From: Rhyzopertha dominica
Taxonomy: Eukaryota; Arthropoda; Insecta; Coleoptera; Bostrichidae
Assembly (NCBI GenBank): GCA_025024175.1
Contig: QCXZ01000003.1
Coordinates: 21,348,392 to 21,412,391, forward strand
Reading direction: 5' to 3'
DNA: 64,000 bases
In this document: positions 45,010 to 57,969 of the stretch, in pieces
Position numbering within the stretch: the stretch's first letter is position 1
How the letters are laid out: the number at the start of each line of letters is the position of its first letter
Made by a program: the position numbers and the translations under genes
Notes under the pieces: generated by a model
Seen by the model: the letters and a program-made list of their open reading frames with translations, nothing else
Databases searched by the model: none
Told to the model about the DNA's origin: nothing

Positions 45010-45165
45010 GCGTACCCAGTGATTGGAAGTAATTCAATTACAAGCAATGAATTACTGTAATTCAATTACTTTTCTTAGTAATAAATAATTATAACGAATT
45101 ACTTTTTTAAAGTAATTGTAATGAAATTTCAATTACAATTACTTTTACTTGCAACGCAATTTTTG
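45010..45165. repeat. degenerate TAATTACAATTAC-type repeat
   Basis: Dense variants of GTAATTGAATTAC cover about 150 bases. It is similar in style but not in sequence to the GATTAC-rich patch at 840-1035. Probably subterminal repeats of an unidentified MITE. Confidence 0.45.
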
Positions 45166-45204
45166 ACAGTTTTGACTTTACTAGTCTGAAGCCGCCTGAG
45201 ATCT

Positions 45205-45282
45205 TCAGCTCGTCTGAAGAGTTGAAAAAACAACGAATACTGTCACGGGGTCGAGCTGGCCAGCCAAAATAGATAGTCGTTA

Positions 45283-45322
<40 letters not shown>

Positions 45323-45660
45323 TAGCCACTTTTCGTCATGTTTTGATAGATTTCTGCCTTTGAAGCCTCGCACATCCCTGCATTTCGGAGAGAGATGGCT
45401 TTGCGCCCATAGCTCCAGCTTATAAATTGATCATATAGATGGCACCATGCACTTTTGTACTCTATTTTCAGTTTACATCATACCTACGGTTGAGTACTTG
45501 GGATGCCCGTCTGCGTTGATTGGCAAGCTGGCATCCTCGTCTGAAGAGTTGAAAAAACAGCGCAACCGGTCACGGGGTCCCCCTTGACAACTAAAACAGA
45601 CACCCGTTAATTATTAAGCGGTATAGCCACTTTTCGACTAAACTTTTGTTACATTTTTGG
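45205..45660 (+). repeat. direct repeat pair (offset about 327 bp) with ATT microsatellite
   Basis: CGTCTGAAGAGTTGAAAAAA followed by CACGGGGTC, GTTAATTATTA and TAGCCACTTTTCG occurs at about 45211 and again at about 45538. The first copy has expanded to (ATT)n at about 45285-45320; the second has only one unit there. This shows microsatellite growth inside one repeat copy. Confidence 0.7.
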
Positions 45661-45879
45661 GTTCGCCAGTAACAACACACCAGGGTTTCTCAGACTCATC
45701 CGCAATAGCTTTTGACTTATGGAAATTTATTTATCAAAATAGAGTCGGGCGTAGGCTTACAGAGAAGGTAACTTAAGAACCGTTCAAGATATCTTAACCA
45801 ATTTTTTCCATCGCCTACTAGGATTTTTTTTTAATGTCAGCATCGTTATTAATTTCGAAATTGTGTCCTGTATCTAAAA

Positions 45880-46611
45880 CAGTGATGGTAACTTGAGGGA
45901 AAATTCCTACAAGTATGGAAAAAATCTTGCTGATTTTAAACTGTGAGGGAAACGGGGGAAAATTAAAAAAACTGCATAATGTAGGGAAATTCCAAATTTA
46001 ACATTTTTTGATACATGGCATTGCATTTGTTTAAAACTTGAATTTATTGCCAATGAGCGAATAGTAGTTGTTTAACTGTAACTTGACGAATGCTGTTACA
46101 TAGCGTTTGAGGCTTGAAATATGTTAAGTCCCTAGATTGATGAACAGACTATTACACTAGACAAGAACAAGATATGCAATTTGCAATCGAGGTTGACAGA
46201 CTGTTTAATATTAAGTTTTAAGTTTAACATTATTGCTGGCTATTGGAAAGTTCTAGTTTATGTATTAAATTTTTAGAATGCCGCATGATGATATTATTTA
46301 AAAAAAGTTAAATATAGTGTTAAATANCATAAAAATTGCTTAGGTATTTATATTTTACTTAGATATCCAATTACAGTTTGGGGGTGGATTAACGTTAAGC
46401 AAAATGTTTGAGGGCTCTGTCATTTATTTATTTTAGAATGTTTTAATTAATACATAGTGAAAAACTTAAACATGTACAATGAAAAACATTTAAAATACAA
46501 GTAAAATTGCATTGTAGGGAAAAAAGAGGGAAAATTTCAAGTTACAGCGGGAATTTGTAGGGATTTTATATTATATAGAGGGAATTGCAGTTTTAAAGGT
46601 TACCATCACTG
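45880..46611. mobile_element. hAT-type MITE, 732 bp
   Basis: The termini are CAGTGATGGTAACTT and, inverted, AAGGTTACCATCACTG, with a perfect 8 bp target duplication ATCTAAAA at 45872-45879 and 46612-46619. The GAGGGAAAWTT motif recurs several times near both ends, in inverted sense, like hAT subterminal transposase-binding repeats. No transposase. It sits beside the Penelope GIY-YIG remnant. Confidence 0.9.
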
Positions 46612-46689
46612 ATCTAAAAGATAGTTTGCGTTTGCAAACAGTAAATAATTTGGCGGCAACCTCCAAGATCTTAAATGTTCTTTTCTTGT

Positions 46690-47835
46690 TTCAAATTTCA
46701 TAAAGTTGTACTACCTAGATATATACGGTTGCAAACTTTGCATCGTAATTTATACAACTCAATATCCATCATAGGAACTGTATCTTTATTATTAAAAAGC
46801 TTTTTTTTTCAAAATTAATGTGGGTTAAATTAATGTATTTTCTTTATTTTTTTTCTAATCTTGTTGATAATGTTATCGACGTAAGAAAATGAATAATAAT
46901 TTGATTAGACTACATACTACAATATGCGTTGCAAGAAAATTTTCATGTATTATTTTTTATATAGTTTCTTATTTATCAACTACTCAATTCGTTATTAAAT
47001 TGGTGTGATTTAAAGATACGTTTTTTAATCTATTTAAATTACTGTGTACGAGTAAAACACCTATTTTATGTTGCCATTGATGCCAAGACGTGCTGTATAA
47101 TAGATATTCCGCTATAGTATACGGGTTTCTAAATATATTAAACTCAGTTTTAGAATTCACTTTTCTAATAACATATCTAAAATAATTAATTTGTTTTCAT
47201 TTTCAATTTCTAAATCAAGTAGAATATTAGATTTGTTAGCGTGCTGATGGTTGACAAAATTTTTTATTTCTTTAAGTTATCTGTTCAAATATCTATAATA
47301 TAGTCTACATATCTTTCGTAAAATAAAATTCGATTTCTGTTAAAATTTTAATCATTTATGATATAATAATTGTATCCGTAATTGTCCATATACATATATA
47401 CCAGCCAAACCGGACGACAAAAGACTGCCCTGCCCATTGGTAGAGAATCTTGCATGTAAGTTGGGATATTGTCTAATACCAGGGCGAATGCAGTTGTAAT
47501 AAATCATTTAGCTGTTTCGTTTAATACATTGCTGTTATAAAATTGTTCATTCAAAATTGATAATGTTTCAATAACTGGAATATTTATATGTCTACAGATC
47601 AACGTTGATGTTGCATTATACAGGAGATACTGATCAAATGAAATTGTAAACTATTATTTTCTTTGATATATTCGTTTAATTTTTTGTAAAAAAATATCTA
47701 GATTTTATATAGGATACCACAGGACGTATGGGAATTATTGGTATTGTGGTGTCTGGTGCAAATTGTATCTTTAGTTTAGGAGTTATCATTGATTTCGTTG
47801 ATGTAGTGTTGTTTTACTTTTTGTGTAAAATTGTT
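46690..47835 (-). pseudogene. Penelope RT core and GIY-YIG start
   Basis: TTIPIIPIRPVVSYIKSRYF near 47740 is the RT entry motif. SLPMG at about 47430 with LAGIY in the next frame corresponds to GLPMGSPLSP..A.iy. FYERYVDYI near 47330 is the catalytic YVDD box with the second Asp changed to Tyr. EIKNFVNHQHANKSN, ILLDLEIENENKLIILDM and SLIYLETRI follow. At about 46745 LYKLRCKVCNRIYLGSTTL is the start of the GIY-YIG endonuclease (VYkl.C..C...YiG.T). The hAT MITE begins downstream. Confidence 0.7.
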
Positions 47836-47931
47836 TATGGGAAATTTTATAATTATATATAATTAATAAAGAGACTTGAAACAATTAAGGGTATGTCGAC
47901 ATACACAAAGAGTTAATGTAATAGATGTAAC

Positions 47932-48884
47932 ATGTAAATTTTTATAGAAAACGATAATTATAATAGTAATTATAAACACAAGGGGAAGTAACGGTCGATT
48001 ACCACGTAGACTTGAAACAATTATGAGTATGTCGACCTAGGTTTGAACACAATGAGTACTCTTCTTTCTTAGCTAAGCTTTCGACTTTATTTCTAAGTCT
48101 TCAGAGCATCTACAGTAAGCATAATTGTAGCATTTAAAAAAATAAATGTTTTAAATTTTGCTTACAGAAATTTGAGATTAAGTGTACATAGTGTTATTAC
48201 ATGTAAAGGTATTTTCCAACAATATTAGTAGTGTTGTCTTCCTCACGAACAAAGTTTGTTAATCAGGTGATTAAATTCAACGAAATTACAAACACTGTAA
48301 ATATCCTTCAGTCAAAAAAACTTTACATATGTCAAAGCTGCAACAACTCCCATCAGATATGGTACCAACATTAAAAATTACAAATATGTATGCAATAATT
48401 ACCGAATATAGTCCTTGTAGTCCTACGTGAACAGGCGACAACAAATACGTGTAAATATTACTTAAATGTTGCGTATCTGACTTTTTATTAATAGTATTGT
48501 TGGTCCTGGTTATGTGATACATCTCCAGGATCAGCCTTTTGTTAGTATTTACCATAGTTCTACTTCTAAAATTTTGACATCATCCCAGCCTATTGAGTGG
48601 TTGTTACTTAGCACATGAGTGGCTAGTGCACACCTGTCTCCTTTTTATATATGTCACTTTTATTATTATTTTTTTAAATGTTACAATTATGTTTATTGTA
48701 GACGCTCTGAAGGAGACTTAAAAATAAAGTCGAAAGCTTAGCTAAGAAAAAAGAGTACTCATTGTGTTCAAACCTAGGTCGACATATCCATAATTGTTTC
48801 AAGTCTACGTGGTAGTCGACCGTTACTTCCCCTTGTGTTTATAATTAATATTATAATTATCGTTTTCTATAAAAATTTACATCT
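47932..48884. mobile_element. inverted-repeat cassette inside the Penelope element
   Basis: GTAAATTTTTATAGAAAACG at 47932 is repeated inverted at about 48860-48880. The arms continue inward through AGGGGAAGTAACGG, CACGTAGACTTGAAACAATT, TATGTCGACCTAGGTTTGAAC and AAAGTCGAAAGC, giving arms of roughly 200 bp with small indels. The loop region carries the end of a second Penelope GIY-YIG domain. Arms in inverted orientation recall the inverted LTR-like repeats (PLTRs) of this class. Confidence 0.7.
48286..48615 (-). pseudogene. Penelope GIY-YIG endonuclease C-terminal part
   Basis: In two frames the minus strand reads ALATHVLSNNHSIGWDDVKI, LEVEL, then NKRLILEMYHITRTNNTINK and SDTQHLSNIYTYLLS. This is the usual end of the Penelope endonuclease: HV...HsinWddvkILe.e....kRlilEm.HI....NslN.k.Dt..Ls.iY..ll. 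The catalytic GIY and YIG strands are absent here. Confidence 0.7.
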
Positions 48885-49235
48885 ATTTATGGTATAATCG
48901 ATCCTAGCGAGAATAACTAGCGTATTGCCAATATCAGCCTTAGTATACCCACATTTCAGATCTTTGGTTTTGGTTTTTGCTTTTACATGAATCATTATAA
49001 TACTATTAAAATTACCCTTGAGTTTGTTGTGATTGTAGGGATTTTCGTAGCAAATTATTCTTCACTATGCATTCTTGTTTGCGCAGTCCGATCTATGACG
49101 TTATCAACTTCCACGGTGAACTTTTCTATTTTGCTTTTATGGTGGAACTTTAAGTTGAGGCAGACGTTTAGTGCATGATGTTAACAGATTCATTTCTTCT
49201 TTGGTAAACGATGTTTAAAACTTCTCCGTAGAAAA
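48885..49235 (-). pseudogene. Penelope RT N-terminal block
   Basis: The minus strand reads FTKEEMNLLTSCTK near 49220, LKFHHKSKIEKFTVEVDNVI in another frame, and near 48945 CGYTKADIGNTLVILARIDY. The last is the conserved iTKADKGNtvVimd..dY motif preceding the RT fingers in Penelope-like elements. Confidence 0.65.
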
Positions 49236-49239
49236 CATG

Positions 49240-52200
49240 TGGTGTGTTTTTGACTGTATTCGTGTCCGTGTTGCAGCTTTTTCCATGATATTTTCCTTTC
49301 CTTCACTCTTTTTGTTGTTATGTTACGAAGTTAACCGTTGAACCTATACAGCGATTTAATTTCCCGAAATCTCATCCATCCCTTAGATAATTACATAGAC
49401 TTTTCAATCGCAAATCTATATTGTTTAATTTGCATTATGATTTTCTAATTTCGTATTTAATGATTTTTTTGACTAATCAGTTTTTGCACTTACTCCTATT
49501 TATTAATCGGCTGTTGTTTGGAGTTAAGTTGCATTTTAGGCACATTTGATCTAGTGAGTTTCGCTTGTCTATGCTTAATCTTTTATAGTTTTGTGTTAGA
49601 GTGACCAGACTCGCCATGTTTATAAATAGTAAATTGACCTCACTTTGGTGTATTAAAGTATTATAATTATATATAAATATAATAAAGCCTTTTGATCTCC
49701 AACTTTGGAAAAGGATCTTTTTAGTATTAAAGATATAGTTCCTATGATAAGATAAATGTCGGGTGTATACATATTACGATTCAAAGACTGTAACTGTATA
49801 CGAGGATACATAGGTAGAAAGTTTAAAAATTTTAAAACAAGGATAAAAGAAATTTTAAGATCTTAGCGATTAGCACATAATTATTCATGATTTGCAAACC
49901 ATATTTTAAATGCAGGCGATAATTTCGAAATTGATATCAATATTGATACTTTATATTGAGCAAAAGGGCATATTACTAAATTCAATCGAAATTTTAGAGA
50001 TAATCAGATCCAACAATTAATGTCCTGGTGAAATAACACTAAATTAAAAATGCCGAAAATTGGACAAAGTTCACTGTAAGTTCCATTAATTGTAAATTTA
50101 ATGTAGTGTTGAATTATGCCTTTCTTTTTGGACCCTTTGGTTCGATGCTGAGGTAACTATTCGCCTCGAAACCAATCACCTTATAAAATGGAAGGGATTT
50201 GGAGTTCAAAAGACTTTGTTATTCTTATATATATTTTTTATCATCTGAAAAATCTCAAGNCGCAAGCTGCGCAAAGGTTTCATGGTCTAGTTAGAAAAAA
50301 ATCAATACTCCAAATAAACAACCTAATGAATTACTGCAAGTGATAACTAATTGAAACAAAAATAATTTTTATAGACAATAATTGCACATCTTTTTGCATA
50401 AATACATATCGAACTGGAAACGTTAAGTATACGAACCGCTTTTGTATTTCGCTTATTATTTACGTTTCCTAATTCTGGAATAAGGAATTCCATTTCCTAG
50501 TTAAATTAAAATCAATTACTAATCAGTTCGCAGTTAAACATATCCTCCCTATAGTTTACATGTAAGCAACGACGTGCAGTCACCACTACCTGCAACGTGA
50601 TTTCCATTCATTACAGAAATGTGCTGAAGCATTTGTCGCGATTCCACGGGTGGGGAGTGGGGTCCTTTTCTCACACCTGTCGCGAGGGGGGGTACATATA
50701 TAATCTGGTGTCTTCGGCAAAAATTAATAACACCTTATCCATCATTTGTGACAGTAACAAAGTTAAGTTACAGTCCGGTGTGCATGTGAAATTCGGAACA
50801 AAGGATTACACCTAACCACAGGTAGTTACATGCATGTTCTTTTAAACCGTAACTTTCGATATTTCGGTTTTATTTACCGACAAATTATTGCAACGAATAA
50901 GTCAAACACGCAAATATTTGTCTATTATTATTAAACAGAGGACTTGTCTTCATCATCAAGGTATGGATTTACCTATTTTTGCATTTGGTCTACCTAATTC
51001 CTGTTTAATTACTTTATAAAGAATCCGATTAAAACAAAATTATTTTGTTTAACCATCCTTGTCAACGAATAATATCTGCTTGCTTTTATCAAAAGTTTAT
51101 TTTTTTAATTCATTGTTTACAATTATATGCAAGCCCTTTATTTACTTTGCTAATGTACAGGTCTACAGCCACGCAAATTGAAATAGTTGGAAAGCTTTCG
51201 ACGATTTATCCATTTATTTTAAACCCTTGTGATTCAGATTACCTAAATGTCATATTTACTTATTCATAATGATATACTAATGATGTACTGAATACTTTGA
51301 TTCATATAATATTCACTTCGTTCACTTTCGATTATATTATTTCAATATCTGTATAAGACTATCTATTCTAGACTTTATGGAGAATTAAGGTAAGAAAAGT
51401 TAAAACAAAAAAAATACAAAACTAGGAGTATCTAACCAGCATAATTTTGTAAAATTGCTACAATCACAACACTGGAATGACGAACTTTTCATTTAAAAAA
51501 TGCTTGTCATCCATGATATCAAAACAGAAATGGCATACTCAAATCTATGTTTCACTAGCGAAACGTATTGAAGTTGTATGTGAGTTATTTAACTACTGAT
51601 TTTACAAAAAGTAATAACTAACCCCTACTTAAATTCGAATTTATTTCGATATCATTATATACCTAATCAAAGGTACACAACCCTCACTTATGCTAATAAA
51701 TAGTAAATAATATCGAAATACACTAAACTGGACAAATTGCAACAACTTTTGCAATTATTTTATTGACAAAGTTCATAGCTGTATGCAGGGAGTAACAGTT
51801 TTAAGTTTTTATCGTCCGAAAAGAATAATAATAGTAATAATAAGTTTTTGCAATAAACGCATTTTTGCCTTCATTTCTTTGAAAAAAGNAGAGAAAAAGT
51901 ATGTTNTGCATAAGGTGTCCTATTCATTTAAAACCGACTGTAAAGCAAGATATGCTTATAATATATAAAAGAACTACAGAACACAACATATTTACTTGTA
52001 ATTTTTAGATTAACATGTTTATACACTGGAAAATTTGAAAGCGAATCATTTTCTCATTACTTATAGTAGTCTAGTCGCAATTAAGCACATTATTTTTTTT
52101 ATTCAACAAAAGGTACTGGCCGTGTTCATGAGAATACCTAGTGGAAGAACTTAGAAATAAGTGATAAAAGCAATTTTTAGTGTATTTCTGAAAGCCATTA

Positions 52201-53090
52201 GAGTAAGTTGCGTTTCGCTCTATCTACTAAGGGAAAAAATAAAACTAAGTAAATCTGTGACATCAGAATATATTATATTATATATTACCTATATTAAACC
52301 TGCAATCATCAGCGCATCAGTAGAAAATGTATACAGACTGTTCCCATTTCCTAATAAATTACCTTACGTATTAGTATTGCTGTTGAAAGTATGGTCACTT
52401 TGTTAGCTATACACGTGAATCAACTAGTAAGATGCATAACTATCTATTAATTTTTGAGTGAGAGAGTAGGTTGTCAAAAGAGGTTTAAATTAACACAGCT
52501 AAACTTTGATATGGATATTGAAAAAAATAAGCGTACTTGGTACCTAGCATTCAAATAGGTATATTTTCAACATTTACCCTATGCTTCTATAAATATGAGG
52601 AATAAGAAGGGAATAAACAATGAAAGCATTTTTACATTATATGGTATAACTAAATTTAATTTTTGATTATACATTGCTGTAAGTTGAAATTAAGACGACA
52701 CAAGCTTTGTAATTCTGACACATTAAATTGTCACAACAAACATATTTCAAATTAAAAGTTGAAAGTAAAACAATTCAGCAATGCCACACCAATTAATCAC
52801 ACTATTCCAAAGGTTTCAAAATTAATGAATATCAACAAATTGATTTTCCATCAGGTATGTTTGGTTTTTCTTATATCAAAGGAAATTTGTTTGATCATCA
52901 TGTGAAATAATTTATGCAAACGTCATTCAGATACTGCCACGTTAACTATCAGTTAGGTTCCCACATTAGCAAAAATAATTCAACATGTTTACAGGAAAAG
53001 AATTGGTTGACATGACTGTCTTGATGAATTTATTTCATTATTATCATTCATCATTCATATATCAGGGAGGATGGAGTATCTCCTCCCAGA
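49240..53090. other. long AT-rich stretch, no gene recognised
   Basis: About 3.8 kb without a supportable gene, repeat boundary or RNA. Short open frames have no recognisable domain. Confidence 0.45.
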
Positions 53091-53094
53091 GGTT

Positions 53095-53505
53095 GTGAGC
53101 AGACGCTCCTGCTAACAATATTCAATTTTATCTCTCTAAAAACTCGTCTATATATTTTAGTTGCCAAATTTTTGTGTAATATCGTTCGTGGTAGGATTGA
53201 CTGTTCATACCTGTTACAGAAGCTCAGTTTTCACGTGCCAGGTGGTGTCAAACTTTTTATTGCCGACAAATTTATACAAATGCCATGTGCAGATCGCCAA
53301 TTACTTTTATATGCGAATTAGTTAACTCTCTTCCAGTTGATTGTGATATCTATTTCGATGTTATGTCAAAAATAGCTAATGCAATTGTGTAATATTTTAA
53401 TGTATACTACACATACACATACACACATGCGTGCAATGTTTCTTCTGTTTCCTGTAATTGGGTGAATTCACCTGTTGAAAATTAATAAAATTATTATTAT
53501 TATTA
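53095..53505 (+). pseudogene. 3' end of a Jockey/CR1-type LINE with ATT tail
   Basis: Plus-strand frames read SLKTRLYILVAKFLCNIVRG, RIDCSYLLQKLSFHVPG, then NSLPVDCDIYFDVMSKIANA before a stop near 53395. This matches the C-terminal tail of insect LINE ORF2 (sL..RR..l...fl..i..g.id.p.LL..i.f.vP.....F), with frameshifts. It is followed by about 90 bases and an (ATT)n tail at 53482-53502, the same kind of tail as near 11.3 kb. Confidence 0.65.
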
Positions 53506-53509
53506 TTTG

Positions 53510-56500
53510 AAATATACACGAGTAACTGTTTCTGTTGAAATTACAAAACTAAAACTCAATATAAAAGCATTTTCACCAAAAAAACAACAAAAGCATTGAT
53601 ACCTAAGTAGGCAGAACTCTTAAGAACCTAAAAATCTTGTTTTGTTTCCAGTTCTATAAGAAAAAAAAACAATGATATACTGTTAACAAAATAGATCGAG
53701 AGCTACATTCTTAAGATCAGATTTTGATATTTATCATATGCTGCTGCTGAAAAAGTCCGATAAAGATATAAATAACCATCTGATATTAAATAATTATGTC
53801 GTCTACATCTAAGAGTAGTACACATGATATTATTGCTATTTTTTGCTCTTGCAGCTGAAGGTTTGTCGTTTTGCCGTTTTCAAAATATTCTTTTGTTGTT
53901 GGAAATGTACAACATTTTCTAAAGGTACATCTATTTACAAGAACTAATTACGTCAGTAGTCGGTGAATGATTAGTTATAAGTTATAACAAATAATTATTA
54001 AACGGTTGACATTCATTCAGCCATTATCAATATATAAAAGATATGTATTTTATATATTGTATATTAGGTATCATCTTATGACGTTTACAGTACCACATTC
54101 AATATTTTAAGAGTCATTTTAGCTAAATCTGGACATACCTAACACGATTTTTTAAAATTAAATCATTTAACTCTTTATTATAATACCATAAAAAGAATAA
54201 AAACGAAAGAGTGAGCGACGAATAACAGAATCTGTTAGTTTCTACACAAGCTATAATAATATGAATAAACTAATAAATTTTATACTATACTTATTTATTA
54301 TCGTCCTTTATTACCTGTTACTAACCAGGGAACTTTAAAGCACATAGTATTTTAAAGACTTTTGTTTCAGGCCTACTCTTATTACTCCTAAATTAAAGTA
54401 CAGGGATTGTAATGCAGGTATAATACCGAGTAAGATAATATTAATTTGCTCCACGAAGTGGCCACGAAACCTTCCTTTAGAGCAAAATATACTAAATATC
54501 CGACTCCGACCATCCTATAAATCTCGTAAATAGAATGAGTAAGTTTTAGGATAAACCTATATGAACCTATATTTAAATAATGACGTACATTTCATCAAAT
54601 AGTTCGGACTTGAAAAAAGCTATCAGTATCAGTTGGTGGCAACCAAAATATAAAATAAAAAGAGAACAGGTATATCTGTTTTACCTATGAATTAAAATCA
54701 GGTACTGAAAATTTGAACAAGAGTTATTATATCCATAGCTAGAGATAGACAAGTTTTTAACTACCAACTAATTCACACCCTTCAATTAGTAAAGTGGCTC
54801 GTTAATTAACTAAGGTATAAAAATGAATATTTATTCTTCACTGATCTTTAAATAGGTAATACACAATTGATTCCAACACGAGCGTGTTTACCATAATCAT
54901 GCTGAGATATCTCTTTTATTAAATAAATATAGCATTTGACTTAAGTGTGGCACATTGTGTCATAAGCTGTATGTGTTCAATGCACTACTTATGTACAGTC
55001 AAAATCTGAGCCATATGTACTCAACACTTAATCACATAAATCAAATCGTTTCTCTCTAGTCAGGAAAATGCTAACTTTCATATATTTCCACTGCCAAATA
55101 CATAATTCCTTTTCCCACAATACACATTACATGTCAAAGATGAACAAGAAATGTACAAATCGAACAAAGCAACGATCGTATACATACAGCATGTGAATAC
55201 AGCCTAGCATTACACATCTCGATGGGATTTTATACGTTGTTTTTATCTGACTAATTGTAAGTAGCGTTATTTACACGCCGTGTGTGTTACTTGTGCTCAT
55301 CAAAGAGGCCGTTTGAATTCATTTCACCTTTTTACTTATCCATTGCGGGGACTATATCGTCTGAATATTACTAATAATGAGGCAACGCTGTTGCTGAAAT
55401 ATTTTAATGGAACTAAATTCAGCAAACCGTGACGTAGTACTCAGGATTTGATATCTAAAATTTAATTGCTACTATCATTATTTCCTTTGTTATGTTTTTC
55501 TTTTTTCAGATCTGCGCAAAATTTTAAAAAATAAATTATCCGTAAAGCGCACCTTAAAAGAGGTGATATAGAAAAAGTGAAAACTCATTTTACGTAGGTA
55601 GGAATCAAAAGGTACTGAAAAAATATTTAGAAATTAACAATATTTTCTGGCAGCTTGCATACTACTACTAAGTTTAAGCATTAAAATGAATCATCAAAGT
55701 TGTATGCTAGCAAGAATAGGTTAATTAATTAATGAAACATACTTTTATAGACCATACACATATAGTCCGCAATTCTACTTGTACGTCTTAAATAATCTTA
55801 AACTTCGAAAAATTTTCAGCCGTACATACTCTCAAAACACACATACAACTTCGCAAGCGTGTCAAGGTACTAGTGAGATTCAATAATATAAATATTTATG
55901 AATGCCTCAAAACCGAATAGATAATTTACTGTACCGAGCACGTATGTCACATATCTCGCCAACGTATAATTGCATTTGTTGGTTTTATAAAATAAGAAAG
56001 GCACACGAAATGCAATATCAAAAAGAGCACCCTCCGCTTAAACCATAAACTTGAAGCTTCCCAACATGCATTAATTGAAAATAATTGGAGTTACGAGAAG
56101 TACATGTACTGAACATAATTATTAGGTTCTGTTTAGTCATTTACCTAAAGCACAACTACATATAACATACATACATATGTATATAGATAAATAGAAAGGA
56201 GTTTTGATTCCTTTTACGAAACTGATACGTATACAATATTTCGAATCGTGTTTTACAAACTAAAGGTTGTCATAATTTTTTAAGGAAAGTCGAACGCCCA
56301 CCGTGGACAAATACTTAACGTTGGAAGTAAGATCATGGCATATAATGTATTAGCATAGTAGTTGATTCTAAATGTAAATATTACTGCGCATGAAGTAAAC
56401 TACATCGCTCATTGACATACAAGACATCATATAGGACTGAGTATTACAAAATCACACTTTATAGCTGCAAAAAACTATTAATGCAAATCAGGGCTTGAAT

Positions 56501-57050
56501 TAATCTAACATTATTTATATCCAATTATATCAGAACCCTTTAGAAGTTCACAGATCCTATCCTAGGTTAGAAACGCATTGTCTTGACTGTTAAGGCACGA
56601 AATGCGAATATATTTACATTTAAAAGTAATCTGACAACGACCTTTTGCTTTTAACTATTTACTGTACGGACAGTTTTGCCATTAGATGCAACTGGAATGT
56701 GATATATAAGTAAAAAGAATTTAAAAGGCATTTTCTCAAAATCAAAATCATATTTTATTCCACACTAAAACACTTTTACCGTCGTCACTATTATCCATCC
56801 TTTGCTAAGTTGTTCAATGTACCGTTTCAAAACTTTGGTATAACTTAATGTCAGCATCCTAAAAATTGAGAATCAATCTCCAATTTTTCAGTAGCTATGG
56901 AGGCTTTTCCTCTAAAAAGTTTAAATTTTGACAGTAGTAGTACACAAGACTCTCCTACCACGCTTTTTTCTGCTTTTCGAAAGTATCCTGTATAACAAAA
57001 CAGTTATTTTACTTGATACCGTTATAAGAAAGGAATTATAGGATACTCTT
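53510..57050. other. long AT-rich stretch, nothing recognised
   Basis: About 3.5 kb without a supportable gene or repeat. Stop codons are dense in all frames. Confidence 0.5.
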
Positions 57051-57099
57051 AAAATATAGTAAAAAACTACTACTGTCTCTTTTTCGTCTTAATTTTAGA

Positions 57100-57960
57100 G
57101 TATCTCCGTAACTATTAATATTAGAGGCTTGCAGATGCCACATTATTGTCCGTTTTTGTTATGAGTAGGAGTGTATCATCGCCATTTTTATATCTTTTGT
57201 TTTAAAGCTATAACCAACTTTTGAATAAGCTTACATTTCTCTAGTAACGTGGATACAAAAAATTATAAAAAACACTTTTGGTAGCTATTTTTATTTTCAA
57301 TCCAGGGGCGTGCACAGAATTTTTTTAGAGTCACATTTTTTAGATATGACACACTTATTTTTTTAATGAAAACTATATTTGCTTTTGCTGTGCTCAAAAG
57401 AACCTGGTTAATAAAATATATACATTGGTGTTTCTCAAACATGAAACTAATGAAAACCAATGTGGGTTTGGAAATAAATATCTACACATTGCTTAGCGAT
57501 ACATACATCATTTACATTAATTTTCGCGAAGACAATAAAATCTGTTTAAATTACTAAAAAAATATGAAATTATACCAGAATTATTGAAAACAAACCTAAC
57601 AAGGTATATATTTTCTTAATCAGAACAATAAGGCTTTTCAACCATAGCAAAGCCAACTATGGTTTCCATTTTAAAAATTCAAGTTTGTGTTATAACTCAA
57701 AAATGTGGCCCCCTATAAGAATTGTGGATACGCCACTAGACTCAAAATAGAAAAGTCTATCGACAATGTCTACAGAATACTGCATACTAAAAGCTGGAGA
57801 AATGCCATGTTATTCAAAAGTTGGCTAAAGTTTTAAAACAAAAGGCCGGCCATATTATGGAAAGTAAGACTGTAATACGCAAATTGCAAATACTCTCTAG
57901 TATTAATAGTTACCGAGATTGTAACCAAAACAGGACAACCACACATACAGAATAGACTCT
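57100..57960. repeat. imperfect fold-back with a hAT-like insert in its loop
   Basis: The left arm (CCGTAACTATTAATATTAGAG near 57108, CTTTTGTTTTAAAGC and CCAACTTTTGAATAA near 57190-57230) is repeated inverted at about 57800-57920 (TTATTCAAAAGTTGG, AAAACAAAAGG, CTCTAGTATTAATAGTTACCG). Arms have indels. The centre holds the hAT-like MITE listed separately. No coding sequence. Confidence 0.6.
57302..57739. mobile_element. hAT-like MITE, about 438 bp
   Basis: The left end CCAGGGGCGTGCACAGAATT and right end ATTGTGGATACGCCACTAG are imperfect inverted partners of hAT style (CAGKGGCGT), and GTCACATTT / AAATGTGGC continue the match inside. A clear 8 bp target duplication was not found (TTTCAATC against ACTCAAAA), so the insertion is old. 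Confidence 0.5.
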
Positions 57961-57969
57961 GACAGGGTC

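Larger units (their letters stand above)
46690..49235 (-). mobile_element. Penelope-like element, interrupted
   Basis: Minus-strand pieces lie in order: N-terminal block 49235-48885, an inverted-repeat cassette 48884-47932, RT core 47835-47280, and the start of the GIY-YIG domain at about 46750-46690. Together they outline one element split between its TKADKGNT-like and PIRPIVS-like motifs. All parts carry frameshifts and stops. Confidence 0.7.
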
